Source of the DNA: Serinus canaria
Lineage: Eukaryota; Chordata; Aves; Passeriformes; Fringillidae
Direction: 5' to 3'
Assembly: GCF_022539315.1 (NCBI RefSeq)
Contig: NC_066338.1
Coordinates: forward strand, 1 to 64,000
DNA: 64,000 bases
Every line of letters begins with the position of its first letter. Position 1 is the stretch's first letter. Both the position numbers and the translations under genes were made by a program. Of the stretch, positions 1 to 12,766 are shown piece after piece. A model generated the notes under the pieces. It made no database searches and was not told where the DNA came from. It was given only the letters and a program-made list of their open reading frames with translations.

Positions 1-502
1 GGGCACATTGCTCTGTACGCGAAAAAGCCGCTTCTTCGCCTCCAGGAGACGGAGAGCTCGGCAGGTGCTGCGATGTGTTAAAGGAAGGCCGAAAGCACCG
101 GGATTGAGCGCACAGCTCTCAAATTGAGCCAGGACGAGAATTAACCACTTTCCAGACGTTTAAACTTACTTTAACATAGGAAGGAAAAAAAGGTCTCGGA
201 AAACTTCTCTTTGCATCTTTCTAAGCTATTTGAAGCACTCCGTGGGGAATCTTAATTTTTCTTTTCGTCTCGGAGCTGGTAAGAGCTCAACTAGCATCAT
301 GAAAATCGTCAAAGGATTCTTGCTGTGCTGGCACAGTTTTTTCTTGAGAGCAAGACTGGAAAAGTCTTTTCTCTAAGATGTAGTCTGCAAGAGACACAGA
401 GGACGGGTTAAGGCAACTCGCCGAAAATAGGTGCCGGTTCCCGGCGTCTTTCGGCAGAAGCCACGGTCCGGAGCGCACCGCGACCAGCACATTGCTCTGT
501 AC

Positions 503-523
503 GCGAAGAAGCCGCTTCTTCGC
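503..523. repeat. Perfect 21-bp palindrome (10-bp arms, 1-bp centre)
   Basis: The left arm GCGAAGAAGC (503-512) is followed by a single C (513) and by its exact reverse complement GCTTCTTCGC (514-523). Most other units have the same site with one mismatch, A instead of G at the sixth position of the left arm. Confidence 0.95.
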
Positions 524-3500
524 TACCGGGAGACGGAGAGCTCAGCAGATGCTGCGATGTGTTAAAGGAAGGCAAAAAAACCGGGTTTGCGTGCACAGCT
601 CTCAAACTGAGCCAGGACAAGACATAAACACTTTCCAGACGTTTAAACTTACTTTAACATAAGAAGGGAAAAAAGTTCCCGGACAACTTCTCTTTGCATC
701 TTTCTAAGCTATTTGAAGCACTCCGTGGGGAATCTTACTTTTTCTTTTCGTCTCGGAGCTGGTAAGAACTCGACTAGCATCATGAAAAACTTCGAGGGAC
801 CCCTGCTCTGCTGGCACAGTTTTTTCTTGAGAGAAAGACTAGAAAAGCTTTTTCGCTAAGATGTAGGCGGCAAGAGACGTAGAAGACTGGTTAACGCAAC
901 TCGTCGAAGATAAGTGCCTGTTCCCGGCGTCTTTCTGCAGAAGCCGCTGTCCGGAGCGCACCGCGACCGGCAAAATGCTCTGTGCGCGAAAAAGCCGCTT
1001 CTTCGCCTCCGGGAGACGGAGAGCTCGGCAGATGCTGCGATGTGTTAAACGAAGGCAGAAAGCACTGGGATTGAGCGCACAGCTCTCAAACTGAGCCAGG
1101 ACGAGAATTAACCACTTTCCCGACGTTTAAACTTACTTTAACATAGGAAGGGAAAAAAGGTCCCGGACAACTTTTCTTTGCGTCTTTCTAAGCTCTTTAA
1201 AGCACTCCCTGGGGAATCTTAATTTTTCTTTTCGTCTCGGAGCTGGTAAGAACACGACTATTATTATGAAAAACGTCAAAGGATTCTCTGTGTGCTGGCA
1301 CAGTTTTTTCTTGAGAGGAAGCCTGGAAAAGTTTTTTCTCTAAGATGTAGCCGGCAAGAGCCGCAGAAGACAAATTACCGCAACTCGCCGAAGGTAGGTG
1401 CCGGTTCCCGGCGTCTTTCGGCAGAAGCCGCGGTCCGGAGCGCACCGCGAGCGGCACAATGCTCTGTGCGCGAAAAAGCCGCTTCTTCGCTACCGGGAGA
1501 CAAAGAGCTCGGCAGATGCTGTGATGTGTTAAAGGAAGGCAGAAAGCACCGGGATTGAGCGCACAGCTCTCAAACTGAGCCAGGACGAGAATTAACCAAT
1601 TTCCAGACGTTTAAACTTACTTTAACATAGGAAGGAAAAAAAGTTCTCGGACAACTTTTCTTTGAATCTTTCTAACCTCTTCAAAGCACTCCGTGGGGAA
1701 TCTTACTTTTCTTTTCGTCTCGGAGCTGGTAAGAACTTGACTAGAATCATGAAAAACGTCAAAGTATTCTTTCTGTGTTGGCACAGTTTTTTCTTGAGAG
1801 AAAGCCTGGAAAAGTTTTTTCTCTAAGATGTAGGCGGCAAGAGCCGCAGAATACGGGTTAACGCAACTCGCCGAAGGTAAGTGCCGGTTCCCGGCGTCTT
1901 TCTGCAGAAGCCGCGGTCCGGAGCGCACCTCGAGCGGCAAAATGCTCTGTGCCCGAAAAAGCCGCTTCTTCGCCTCTGAGAGACGGAGAGCTCGGCAGAT
2001 GCTGCGATGTGTTAAAGGAAGCAAAAAGCACCGGGATTGAGCGCACAGCTCTCAAACTGAGCCAGGACAAGAACTAAGCACTTTCCAGACGTTTAAACTT
2101 ACTTTAACATAAGAAGGGAAAAAAGTTCCCGGACAACTTCTCTTTGCATCTTTCTAACCTCTTTGAAGCACTCCGTGGGGAATCTTACTTTTTCTTTTCG
2201 TCTCGGAGCTGGTAAGAACTCGACTAGCATCATGAAAAACGTCGACAGTCCCCAGCTGTGCTGGCACAGTTTTTTGTTGGGAGGAAGCCTGGAAAAGTTT
2301 TTTCTCTAAGATGTAGGCGACAAGAGCCTTAGAAGACCGGTTAACGCAACTCGCGGAAGGTAGGTGCCGGTTCCCGGCGTCTTTCGGCAGAAGCCGCTGT
2401 TCGGAGAGCACCGCGACCGGCAAAATGCTCTGTGCGCGAAAAAGCCGCTTCTTCGCTACCGGGAGACGGAGAGCTCGGCAGATGCTGCGATGTGTTAAAA
2501 GAAGGCAAAAAGCACCGGGATTGCGTGCACAGCTCTCAAACTGAGCCAGGACAAGACATAACAACTTTCCAGACGTTTAAACTTACTTTAACATAGGAAG
2601 GAAAAAAAGTTCTCTGACAACTTCTCTTTGCATCTTTCTAAGCTATTTGAAGCACTCTGTGGGGAATCTTACCTTTTCTTTTCGTCTCCGTGGTGGTAAG
2701 AACTCGACTAGCATCATGAAAAACGTCGAGGGACCCCTGCTGTGCCGGCACAGTTTTTTCTTGAGAGAAAGACTAGAAAAGCTTTTTCGCTAAGATGTAG
2801 GCGGCAAGAGCCGTAGAAGACCGGTTAACGCAACTCGCCGAAGGTAAGTTCCGGTTCCCGGCGTCTTTGTGCAGAAGCCGCTGTCTGCAGCGCACCGCGA
2901 CAGGCAAAATGCTCTGAGCGCGAAAAAGCCGCTTCTTCGCCTCCGGGAGACGGAGAGCTCGGCAGATGCTGCGATGTGTTAAAGGAAGGCAAAAAAAACG
3001 GGATTGCATGCACAGCTCTCAAACTGAGCAAGGACAAGACATAACCACTTTCCAGACGTTTAAACTTACTTTAACATAAGAAGGGAAAAAAGTTCCCGGA
3101 CAACTTCTCTTTGCATCTTTCTAAGCTCTTTGAAGCACTCCGTGGGGAGTCTTACTTTTTCTTTTCGTCTGAGGCCTGGTAAGAACTCGACTACTATCAT
3201 GAAAAACGTCGACTGATACTTGCTCTGCTGGCACAGTTTTTCCTTGAGAGGAAGCCTGGAAAAGCTTTTTCGCTGAGATGTAGGCGGTAAGAGCCACAGA
3301 AGAGAGGTTACCGCAACTCGCCGAAGCTAACTGCCGGTTCCCAGCGTCTTTCGGCAGAAGCCGCGGTCCGGAGCGCACCGCGACCGGCACAATGCTCTGT
3401 GCGCGAAAAAGCCGCTTCTTCGCCTCCGGGAGACGGAGAGCTCGGCAGATGCTGCGATGTGTTAAAGGAAAGCAGAAAGCACCGGGATTGCGTGCACAGC

Positions 3501-4079
3501 TCTCAAATTAAACCAGGACGAGAATTAACAACTTTCCCTACGTTTAAACTAACTTTAACATAGGAAGGAAAAAAAGTTCTCGGACAACTTCTCTTTGCAT
3601 CTTTCTAAGCTATTTGAAGCACTCCGTGGGGAATCTTACGTTTTCTTTTCGTCTCGGAGCTGGTAAGAACTCGACTAGCATCATGAAAAACGTCGAAGGA
3701 TTCTTGCTGTGTTGGCACAGTTTTTTCTTTAGAGGAAGCCTGGAAAAGCTTTTTCGCTGAGATGTAGGCCGTAAGAGCCGCAGAAGAGCGGTTACTGCAA
3801 TCGCCGAAGGTAAGTGCCGGTTTCCGGCGTCTTTCTGCAGAAGCCGTTGTCCGGAGCGCACCGCGACAGGTACAATGCTCTGTATGCGAAAAAGCCGCTT
3901 CTTCACTACCGGGAGACGGAGAGCTCGGCAGGTGCTGCGATGTGTTAAAGGAAGGCAGAAAGCACCGGGATTGCGTGCACAGCTCTCAAACTGAGCCAGG
4001 ACAAGACATAACCACTTTCCAGACGTTTAAACTTACTTTAACATAGGAAGGAATAAAAGTTCCCGGACAACTTCTCTTT

Positions 4080-5510
4080 TCATCTTTCTAAGCTCTTTGA
4101 AGCACTCCGTGGGGAATCTTACTTTTTCTTTTTGTCTCAGGCCTGGTAAGAACTCGACTAGCATCATGAAAAACGTCGAAGGATTCTTGCTCTGCTGGCA
4201 CAGTTTTTTCTTGAGAGGAAGCCTGGAAAAGCTTTTTCGCTGAGATGTAGGCGGTAAGAGCCTCAGAAGAGCGGTTACCGCAACTCGCTGAAGGCAAGTG
4301 CCCGTTCCCGGCGTCTTTCGGCAGAAGCCGCTGTCCGGAGCGCACCGCGAGAGGCATAATTCTCTGTGCGCGAAAAAGCCGCTTCATCGCTACTGGGAGA
4401 CGGAGAGGTCGGCAGATGCTGCGATGTCTTAAAGGTAGGCAGAAAGCACCGGGATTGCGTGCACAGCTCTCAAACTGAGCCAGGACAAGACATAACCACT
4501 TTCCAGACGTTTAAACTTACTTTAACATAGGAAGGAGGAAAAATGTTCCCGGACAACTTTCCTTTGCATCTTTCTAAGCTCTTTAAAGCACTCCGGGGTG
4601 AATCTTACTTTTTCTTTTCGTCTTGGAGCTGGTAAGAACTCGACTATTATTATGAAAAACGTCAAAGGATTCTTGCTGTGCTGGCACAGTTTTTTCTTGA
4701 GAGGAAGCCTGGAAAAGCTTTTTCGCTGAGATGTAGGCGGTAAGAGCCGCAGAGTAGCGGTTACCGCAACTCGCCGAAGGTAAGTGCCGTTTCCCGGCGT
4801 CTTTCGGCAGAAGCCGCTGTCCGGAGCGCACCGCGAGCGGCACAATGCTCTGTGCGTGAAAAAACCGCTTCTTCGCCTCCGGGCGACGGAGAGCTCGGCA
4901 GATGCTGCGATGTGTTAAAGGAAGGCAGAAAGCACCGGGATTGAGCGCACAGCTCTCAAATTGAGCCAGGACGAGAATTATCAACTTTCCAGACGTTTAA
5001 ACTTACTTTAACATAGGAAGGAAAAAAAGTTCCCGGACAACTTCTCTTTGCATCTTTCTAACCTCTTTGAAGCACTCCGTGGGGAATCTTACTTCTTCTT
5101 TTCGTCTCGGAGCTGGTAAGAACTCGACTTGCATCATGAAAAACGTCGAAGGATTATTGCTGTGCTGGCACAGTTTTTTCTTGAGAGGAAGCCTGGAAAA
5201 GTTTATTCTCTAAGATGTAGCCGGCAAGAGCCGCAGAAGACGGTTACCGCAACTCGCCGAAGGTAGGTGCCGGTTCCCGGCGTCTTTCTGCAGAAGCCGC
5301 GGTCCGGAGCGCACCGCGACCGGCACAATGCTCTGTACGCGAAAAAGCCGCTTCTTCGCTACCGGGAGACGGAGAGCTCGGCAGATGCTGCGATGTGTTA
5401 AGGGAAGGCAGAAAGCACCGGGATTGCGTGCACAGCTCTCAAACTGAGACAGGACAAGACATAAACACTTTCCAGACGTTTAAAATTACTTTAATATAGG
5501 AAGGAAAAAA
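4080..5510 (+). repeat. Three-unit duplicated block A, copy 1
   Basis: This stretch matches 11336-12766 at a constant offset of 7256 bp (15 units). Shared rare variants include GGCATAATTCTCTG, CTTCATC before the TAC.GGGAGACGG segment, GGAAGGAGGAAAAATGTTCC, GACTATTATTATGAAAAACG, TTACTTCTTCTTTTCG, CGACTTGCATCATG, GGATTATTGCTG and GTGTTAAGGGAAGG. Neighbouring units on both sides do not share such variants at this offset. The block therefore looks like a multi-unit copy made after its units had become distinct. Boundaries are approximate to about 30 bp. Confidence 0.9.
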
Positions 5511-8500
5511 AGTTCCCGGACAACTTCTCTTTGCATCTTTCTAACCTCTTTGAAGCACTCCGTGGGGAATCTTACATTTTCTTTTCGTCTCGGAGCTGGT
5601 AAGAACTCGACAAGTATCATGAAAAACGTCGAGGGATTCTTGCTCTGCTGGAACAGTTTTTCTTGAGAGGAAGCCTGGAAAAGCTTTTTCGCTGAGATGT
5701 AGGCGGTAAGAGCCGCAGAAGAGCGGTTACCGCAACTCGCCGACGGTAAGTGCCCGTTCCCGGCGTCTTTCAGCAGAAGCCGCGGTCCGGAGCGTACCGC
5801 GAGCGGCACAATGCTCTGTGCGCGAAAAAGCCGCTTCTTCGCCTCCGGGAGACGGAGAGCTCGGCTAATGCTGCGATGTTTTAAAGGTAGGCAGAAAGTA
5901 CCGGGATTGCGCGCACAGCTCTCAAATTAAACCAGGACGAGAATTAACCACTTTCCCTTCGTTTAAACTTACTTTAGCATAGGAAGGAAAAAAAGTTCTC
6001 GGACAACTTCTCTTTGCATCTTTCTAAGCTATTTGAAGCACTCCGTGGGGAATCTTACGTTTTCTTTTCGTCTCGGAGCTGGTAAGAACTCGACTAGCAT
6101 CATGAAAAACGTCGAAGGATTCTTGCTGTGTTGGCACAGTTTTTTCTTGAGAGGAAACCTGGAAAAGCTTTTTCGCTGAGATGTAGGCCGTATGAGCCGC
6201 AGAAGAGCGGTTACCGCAATCGCCGAAGGTAAGTGCCTCTTTTAGGAGTCTTTCTGCAGAAGCCGCTGTCCGGAGCGCACCGCGACCGGCAAAATGCACT
6301 GTGCGCGAAAAAGCCGCTTCTTCGCTACCGGGAGACTAAGGGCTCGGCAGATGCTGCGATGTGTTAAAGGAAGGCAAAAAACACCGGGATTGCGTGCACA
6401 GCTCTCAAACTGAGCCAGGACAGGACATAATCACTTTCCAGACGTTTAAACTTACTTTAACATAAGAAGGGAAAAAAGTTCCCGGACAACTTCTCTTTGC
6501 ATCTTTCTAAGCTCTTTGAAGCACTCCGTGGGGAATCTTACTTTTTCTTTTCGTCTCGAAGCTGGTAAGAACTCGACTAGCATCATGAAAAACGTCGAAG
6601 GATTATTGCTGTGCTGGCACAGTTTTTTCTTGAGAGGAAGCCTGGAAAAGTGTTTTTCTCTAAGATGTAGCCGGCAAGAGCCGCAGAAGACCGATTACCA
6701 CAACTCGCCCAAGGTAGGTGCCAGTTCCCGGCGTCTTTCGGCAGAAGCCGCGGTCCGGAGCGCACCGCGACCGGCACAATGCGCTGTGAGCGAAAAAGCC
6801 GCTTCTTCGCTACCGGGAGACGGAGAGCTCGGCAGATGCTGTGATGTGTTAAAGGAAGGCAGAAGGCACCGGGATTGCGTGCACAGCTCTCAAACTGAGC
6901 CAGGACGAGAATTAACCAATTTCCCGACGTTTAAACTTACTTTAACATAGGAAGGAAATAAAGTTCCCAGACAACATTTCTTTGCATCTTTCTAACCTCT
7001 TTAAAGCACTCCGTGGGGAATCTTACTTTTTCTTTTCGTCTCGGAGCTGGTAAGAACTTGACTAGCATCATGAAAAACGTCAAAGGATTCTTTCTGTTTT
7101 GGCACAGTTTTTTCTTGAGGGAAAGCATGGAAAAGTTTTTTCTCTAAGATGTAGGCGGCAAGAGCCGTAGAAGACCGGTTAACTCAACTCGCCGAAGGTA
7201 AGTGCCGGTTCTCGGCGTCTTTCTGCAGAAGCCGCGGTCCGGAGCGCACCGCGACCGGCACAATGCGCTGTGAGCGAAAAAGCCGCTTCTTCGCCTCCGG
7301 GCGACGGAGAGCTCGGCAGATGCTGCAATGTGTTAAAGGAAGGCAGAAGGCACCGGGATTGCGTGCACAGCTCTCAAACTGAGCCAGGACAAGAACTAAC
7401 CACTTTCCAGACGTTTAAACTTACTTTACATAGGAAGGGAAAAAAGTTCTTGGACAACTTCTCTTTGCATCTTTCTAAGCTCTTTGAAGCACTCCGTGGG
7501 GAATCTTACTTTTTCTTTTCGTCTCGGAGCTGTTAAGAATTCGACTAGCATCATGAAAAACGTCGAAGGATTATTGCTGTGCTGGCACAGATTTTTCTTG
7601 AGAGGATGCCTGGAAAAGTTTATTCTCTAAGATGTAGACGGCATGAGCCGCAGAAGACGGGTTAACGCAACTCGCGGAATGTAGGTGCCGGTTCCCGGCG
7701 TCTTTCTGCAGAAGCCGCGATCCGGAGCGCACTGCGACCGGGACAATGCTCTGTGGGCGAAAAAGCCGCTTCTTCGCTACCGGGAGACGGAGAGCTCGGC
7801 AGATGCTGCGATGTGTTAAAGGAAGGCATAAAGCAACGGGATTGAGCGCAGAGCTCTCAAATTGATAGAGGACGAGAATTAACCAGTTTCCAGACGTTTA
7901 AACTTACTTTAACATAGGAAGGAAAAAAAGTTCTCGGACAACTTCTCTTTTCATCTTTCTAAGCTCTTTGAAGCACTCCGTGGGGAATCTTACTTTTTCT
8001 TTTCATCACAGGCCTGGTAATAACTCGACTAGTATCATGAAAAACGTCGAGGGATTCTTGCTCTGCTGGCACAGTTTTTTCTTGAGAGGAAGCCTGGAAA
8101 AGCTTTTTCGCTGAGATGTAGGCGGTAAGAGCCGCAGAAGAGCGGTTACCGCAACTCGCCGGAGCTAAGTGCCGGTTCCCGGCGTCTTTCTGCAGAAGCC
8201 GCGGTCCGGAGCCCACCGCGAGCGGCACAATGCTCTGTGCGCGAAAAAGCCGCTTCTTCGCCTCCAGGCGACGGAGAGCTCGGCAGATGCTGCGATGTGT
8301 TAAAGGAAGGCAGAAAGCACCGGGATTGCGTGCACAGCTCTCAAACTGAGCCAGGACGAGAACTAACCACTTTCCAGACGTTTAAACTTACTTTACATCG
8401 GAAGGGAAAAATGTTCCCGGACAACTTCTCTTTGCATCTTTCTAAGCTCTTTGAAGCACTCCGTGGGGAATCTTACTTTTTCTTTTCGTCTCAGAGCTGG

Positions 8501-9189
8501 TAAGAACTCGACTAGCATCATGAAAAACGTCGAAGGATTCTTTCAGTGTTGGCACAGTTTTTTCTTTAGAGGAAGCCTGGAAAAATTTTTTCTCTAAGAT
8601 GTAGGCGGCAAGAGCCGCAGAAGACGGGTTACCGCAACTCGCCGAAGGTAGGTGCTGGTTCCCGGCGTCTTTCGGCAGAAGCCGCTGTCCGGAGTGCACC
8701 GCGACCGGCAAAATGCTCTGTGGGCGAAAAAGCCGCTTGTTCGCTACCGGGAGACGGAGAGTTTGGCAGATGCTGCGATGTGTTAAAGGAAGGCAAAAAA
8801 CACCGGGATTGCGTGCACAGCTCTCAAACTGAGCCAGGACAGGACATAAACACTTTCCAGACGTTTAAACTTACTCTAACATAAGAAGGGAAAAATGTTC
8901 CCGGACAACTTCTCTTTGCATCTTTCTAAGCTCTTTGAAGCACTCCGTGGGGAATCTTACTTTTTCTTTTCGTCTCAGGCCTGGTAAGAACTCGACTAGC
9001 ATCATGAAAAACGTCGAAGGATTCTTTCTGTGTTGGCACAGTTTTTTCTTGAGAGGAAGCCTGGAAAAGATTTTCTCTAAGATGTAGCCGGCAAGAGCCG
9101 CAGAAGACGGATTACCGCAACTCGCCGAAGGTAGGTGCCAGTTCCCGGCGTCTTTCGGCAGCAGCCGCGGTCCGGAGCGCACCGCGACC

Positions 9190-9850
9190 GGCACATTGCT
9201 CTGTGCGCGAAAAAGCCGCTTCTTCGCCTCCGGGCGACGGAGAGCTCGGCAGATGCTGCGATGTGTTAAAGGAAGGCAGAAAGCACCGGGATTGAGCGCA
9301 CAGCTCTCAAATTGAGCCAGGACGAGAATTAACCACTTTCCAGACGTTTAAACTTACATTAACATAAGAAGGGAAAAAAGTTCCCGGACAACTTCTCTTT
9401 GCATCTTTCTAAGGTCTTTGAAGCACTCCGTGGGGAATCTTACTTTTTCTTTTCGTCTCGGAGCTGGTAAGAACTCGACTGGCATCATGAAAAACGTCGA
9501 GGGACCCCTGATATGCTGGCACAGTTTTTTCTTGAGAGAAAGACTAGAAAATCTTTTTCGCTAAGATGTAGGCGGCAAGAGCTGTAGAAGACCGGTTAAC
9601 GCAACTCGCCGAAGGTAGGTGCCGGTTCCCGGCGTCTTTCTGCAGAAGCCGCGGTCCGGAGCGCACCGCGACCGGCACATTGCTCTGTGCGCGAAAAAGC
9701 CGCTTCTTCGCCTCCGGGCGACGGAGAGCTCGGCAGATGCTGCGATGTGTTAAAGGAAGGCAGAAAGCACCGGGATTGAGCGCACAGCTCTCAAATTGAG
9801 CCAGGACGAGAATTAACCACTTTCCAGACGTTTAAACTTACATTAACATA
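9190..9850 (+). repeat. Adjacent near-identical half units
   Basis: About 175 bp at 9190-9366 reappear at 9674-9850, offset 484 bp. Both copies carry the rare CTTACATTAACATA in place of CTTACTTTAACATA, plus CACATTGCTCTGTGCG. This indicates a recent exchange between neighbouring units. The remainder of the two units differs more. Confidence 0.85.
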
Positions 9851-11335
9851 GGAAGGAAAAAAAGTTCCCGGACAACTTCTCTTTGCATCTTTCTAAGCTC
9901 TTTAAAGCACTCCGTGGTGAATCTTAGTTTTTCTTTTCGTCTCGGAGCTGGTAAGAACTCGACTAGCATCATGAAAAACGTCAAAGGATTCTTTCTGTGT
10001 TGGCACAGTTTTTTCTTGAGAGAAAGCCTGGAAAAGCTTTTTCTCTAAGATGTAGGCGGCAAGAGCCGCAGAAGACGGGTTAACGCAACTCGCCGAAGGT
10101 AAGTGCCGGTTCCCGGCGTCTTTCTGCAGAAGCCGGTGTCTGGAGCGCACCGTGACCGGCACAATGCTCTGTTCGCGAAAAAGCCGCTTCTTCGCCTCCG
10201 GGCGACGGAGAGCTCGGCAGATGCTGCGATGTGTTAAAGGAAGGCATAAAGCAACGGGATTGAGCGCAGAGCAGTCAAATTGATAGAGGACGAGAATTAA
10301 CCACTTTCCAGACATTTAAACTTATTTTAACATAGGAAGGAAAAAAGTTCTCGGACAACTTCTCTTTGCATCTTTCTAAGCTCTTTGAAGCACTCCGTGG
10401 GGAATCTTACTTTTTCTTTTCGTCTCGGAGCTGGTAAGAACTCGACTAGCATCATGAAAAACGGCGACTGATTCTTGCTCTGCTGGCACAGTTTTTTCTT
10501 GAGAGGAAGCCTGGAAAAGCTTTTTCGCTGAGATGTAGGCCGTAAGAGCCACAGAAGAGCGGTGTATCGCAACTCGCCGAAGGTAAGTGCCTGTTTCCGG
10601 CGTCTTTCTGCAGAAGCCGCTGTCCGGAGCGCACCGCCACCCGCACAATGCTCTGTGCGCGAAAAAGCCGCTTCTTCGCCTCCGGGCGACGGAGACCTCG
10701 GCACATGCTGCGATGTGTTAAAGGAAGGCAGAAAGCACCGGGATTGCGTGCAAAGCTCTCAAATTGAGCCAGGACGAGAATTAACCACTTTCCAGACGCT
10801 TAAACTTACTTTAACATAGGAAGGGAAAAATGTTCCCGGACAACTTCTCTTTGCATCTTTCTAAGCTCTTTGAAGCACTCCGTGGGGAATCTTACTTTTT
10901 CTTTTCGTCTCAGGCCTGGTAAGAACTCGACTAGCATCATGAAAAACGTCGACTGATTCTTGCTCTGCTGGCACAGTTTTTTCTTGAGAGGAAGCCTGGA
11001 AAAGCTTTTTGCTGAGATGTAGGCCGTAAGAGCCGCAGAAGAGCGGTTACCGCAACTCGCCGAAGGTAAGTGCCTGTTTCCGGCGTCTTTCTGCAGAAGC
11101 CGGGGTCCGGAGCGCACCGCGACCGGCACAATGCTCTGTGCGCGAAAAAGCCGCTTCTTCGCTACCGGGCGACGGAGACCTCGGCACATGCTGCGATGTG
11201 TTAAAGGAAGGCAGAAAGCACCGGGATTGCGTGCAAAGCTCTCAAACTGATCCAGGAAAAGACATAACCACTTTCCAGACTTTTAAACTTACTTTAACAT
11301 AGGAAGGAAAAAATGTTCCCGGACAACTTCTCTTT

Positions 11336-12766
11336 GCATCTTTCTAAGCTCTTTGAAGCACTCCGTGGGGAATCTTACTTTTTCTTTTCGTCTCAGGTCT
11401 GGTAAGAACTCGAATAGCATCATGAAAAACGTCTACTGATTCTTGCTCTGCTGGCACAGTTTTTTCTTGAGAGGAAGCCTGGAAAACCTTTTTCGCTGAG
11501 ATGTAGGCGGTAAGAGCCGCAGAAGAGCGGTTACCGCAACTCGCTGAAGGCAAGTGCCCGTTCCCGGCGTCTTTCGGCAGAAGCCGCTGTCCGGAGCGCA
11601 CCGCGAGAGGCATAATTCTCTGTGCGCGAAAAAGCCGCTTCATCTCTACCGGGAGACGGAGAGGTCGGCAGATGCTGCGATGTGTTAAAGGTAGGCAGAA
11701 AGCACCGGGATTGCGTGCACAGCTCTCAAACTGAGCCAGGACAAGACATAACCACTTTCCAGACGTTTAAACATACTTTAACATAGGAAGGAGGAAAAAT
11801 GTTCCCGGACAACTTTCCTTTGCATCTTTCTAAGCTCTTTAAAGCACTCCGGGGTGAATCTTACTTTTTCTTTTCGTCTTGGAGCTGGTAAGAACTCGAC
11901 TATTATTATGAAAAACGTCAAAGGATTCTTGCTGTGCTGGCACAGTTTTTTCTTGAGAGGAAGCCTGGAAAAGCTTTTTCGCTGAGATGTAGGCGGTAAG
12001 AGCCGCAGAAGAGCGGTTACCGCAACTCGCCGAAGGTAAGTGCCGGTTCCCGGCGTCTTTCTGCAGAAGCCGCTGTCCGGAGCGCACCGCGAGCGGCACA
12101 ATGCTCTGTGCGCGAAAACACCGCTTCTTCGCCTCCGGGCGACGGAGAGCTCGGCAGATGCTGCGATGTGTTAAAGGAAGGCAGAAAGCACCGGGATTGA
12201 GCGCACAGCTCTCAAATTGAGCCAGGACGAGAATTATCAACTTTCCAGACGTTTAAACTTACTTTAACATAGGAAGGAAAAAAAGTTCTCGGACAACTTC
12301 TCTTTGCATCTTTCTAAGCTCTTTGAAGCACTCCGTGGGGAATCTTACTTCTTCTTTTCGTCTCGGAGCTGGTAAGAACTCGACTTGCATCATGAAAAAC
12401 GTCGAAGGATTATTGCTGTGCTGGCACAGTTTTTTCTTGAGAGGGAGCCTGGAAAATTTATTCTCTAAGATGTAGCCGGCATGAGCCGCAGAAGACGGAT
12501 TACCGCAACTCGCCGAAGGTAGGTGCCGGTTCCCGGCGTCTTTCTGCAGAAGCCGCGGTCTGGAGCGCACCGCGACCGGCACAATGCTCTGTACGCGAAA
12601 AAGCCGCTTCTTCGCTACCGGGAGACGGAGAGCTCGGCAGATGCTGCGATGTGTTAAGGGAAGGCAGAAAGCACCGGGATTGCGTGCACAGCTCTCAAAC
12701 TGAGCCAGGATGAGAATTAACCACTTTCCAGACGTTTAAACTTACTTTAATATAGGAAGGAAAAAA
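11336..12766 (+). repeat. Three-unit duplicated block A, copy 2
   Basis: This is the partner of 4080-5510 at 15 units' distance. The copies differ at a small number of positions, for example CTCAGGTCTGG here against CTCAGGCCTGG in copy 1, and GAAAACACCGC against GAAAAAACCGC. Divergence from copy 1 becomes general after the shared CTTTAATATAGG near 12748. Confidence 0.9.

Noticed and set aside
4045..4052. AATAAA polyadenylation signals
   Set aside because: AATAAA arises in a few units only (near 4045, 6956, 13246, 43195, 55762) by single changes in GGAAGGAAAAAAAG. It is not a feature of the family.
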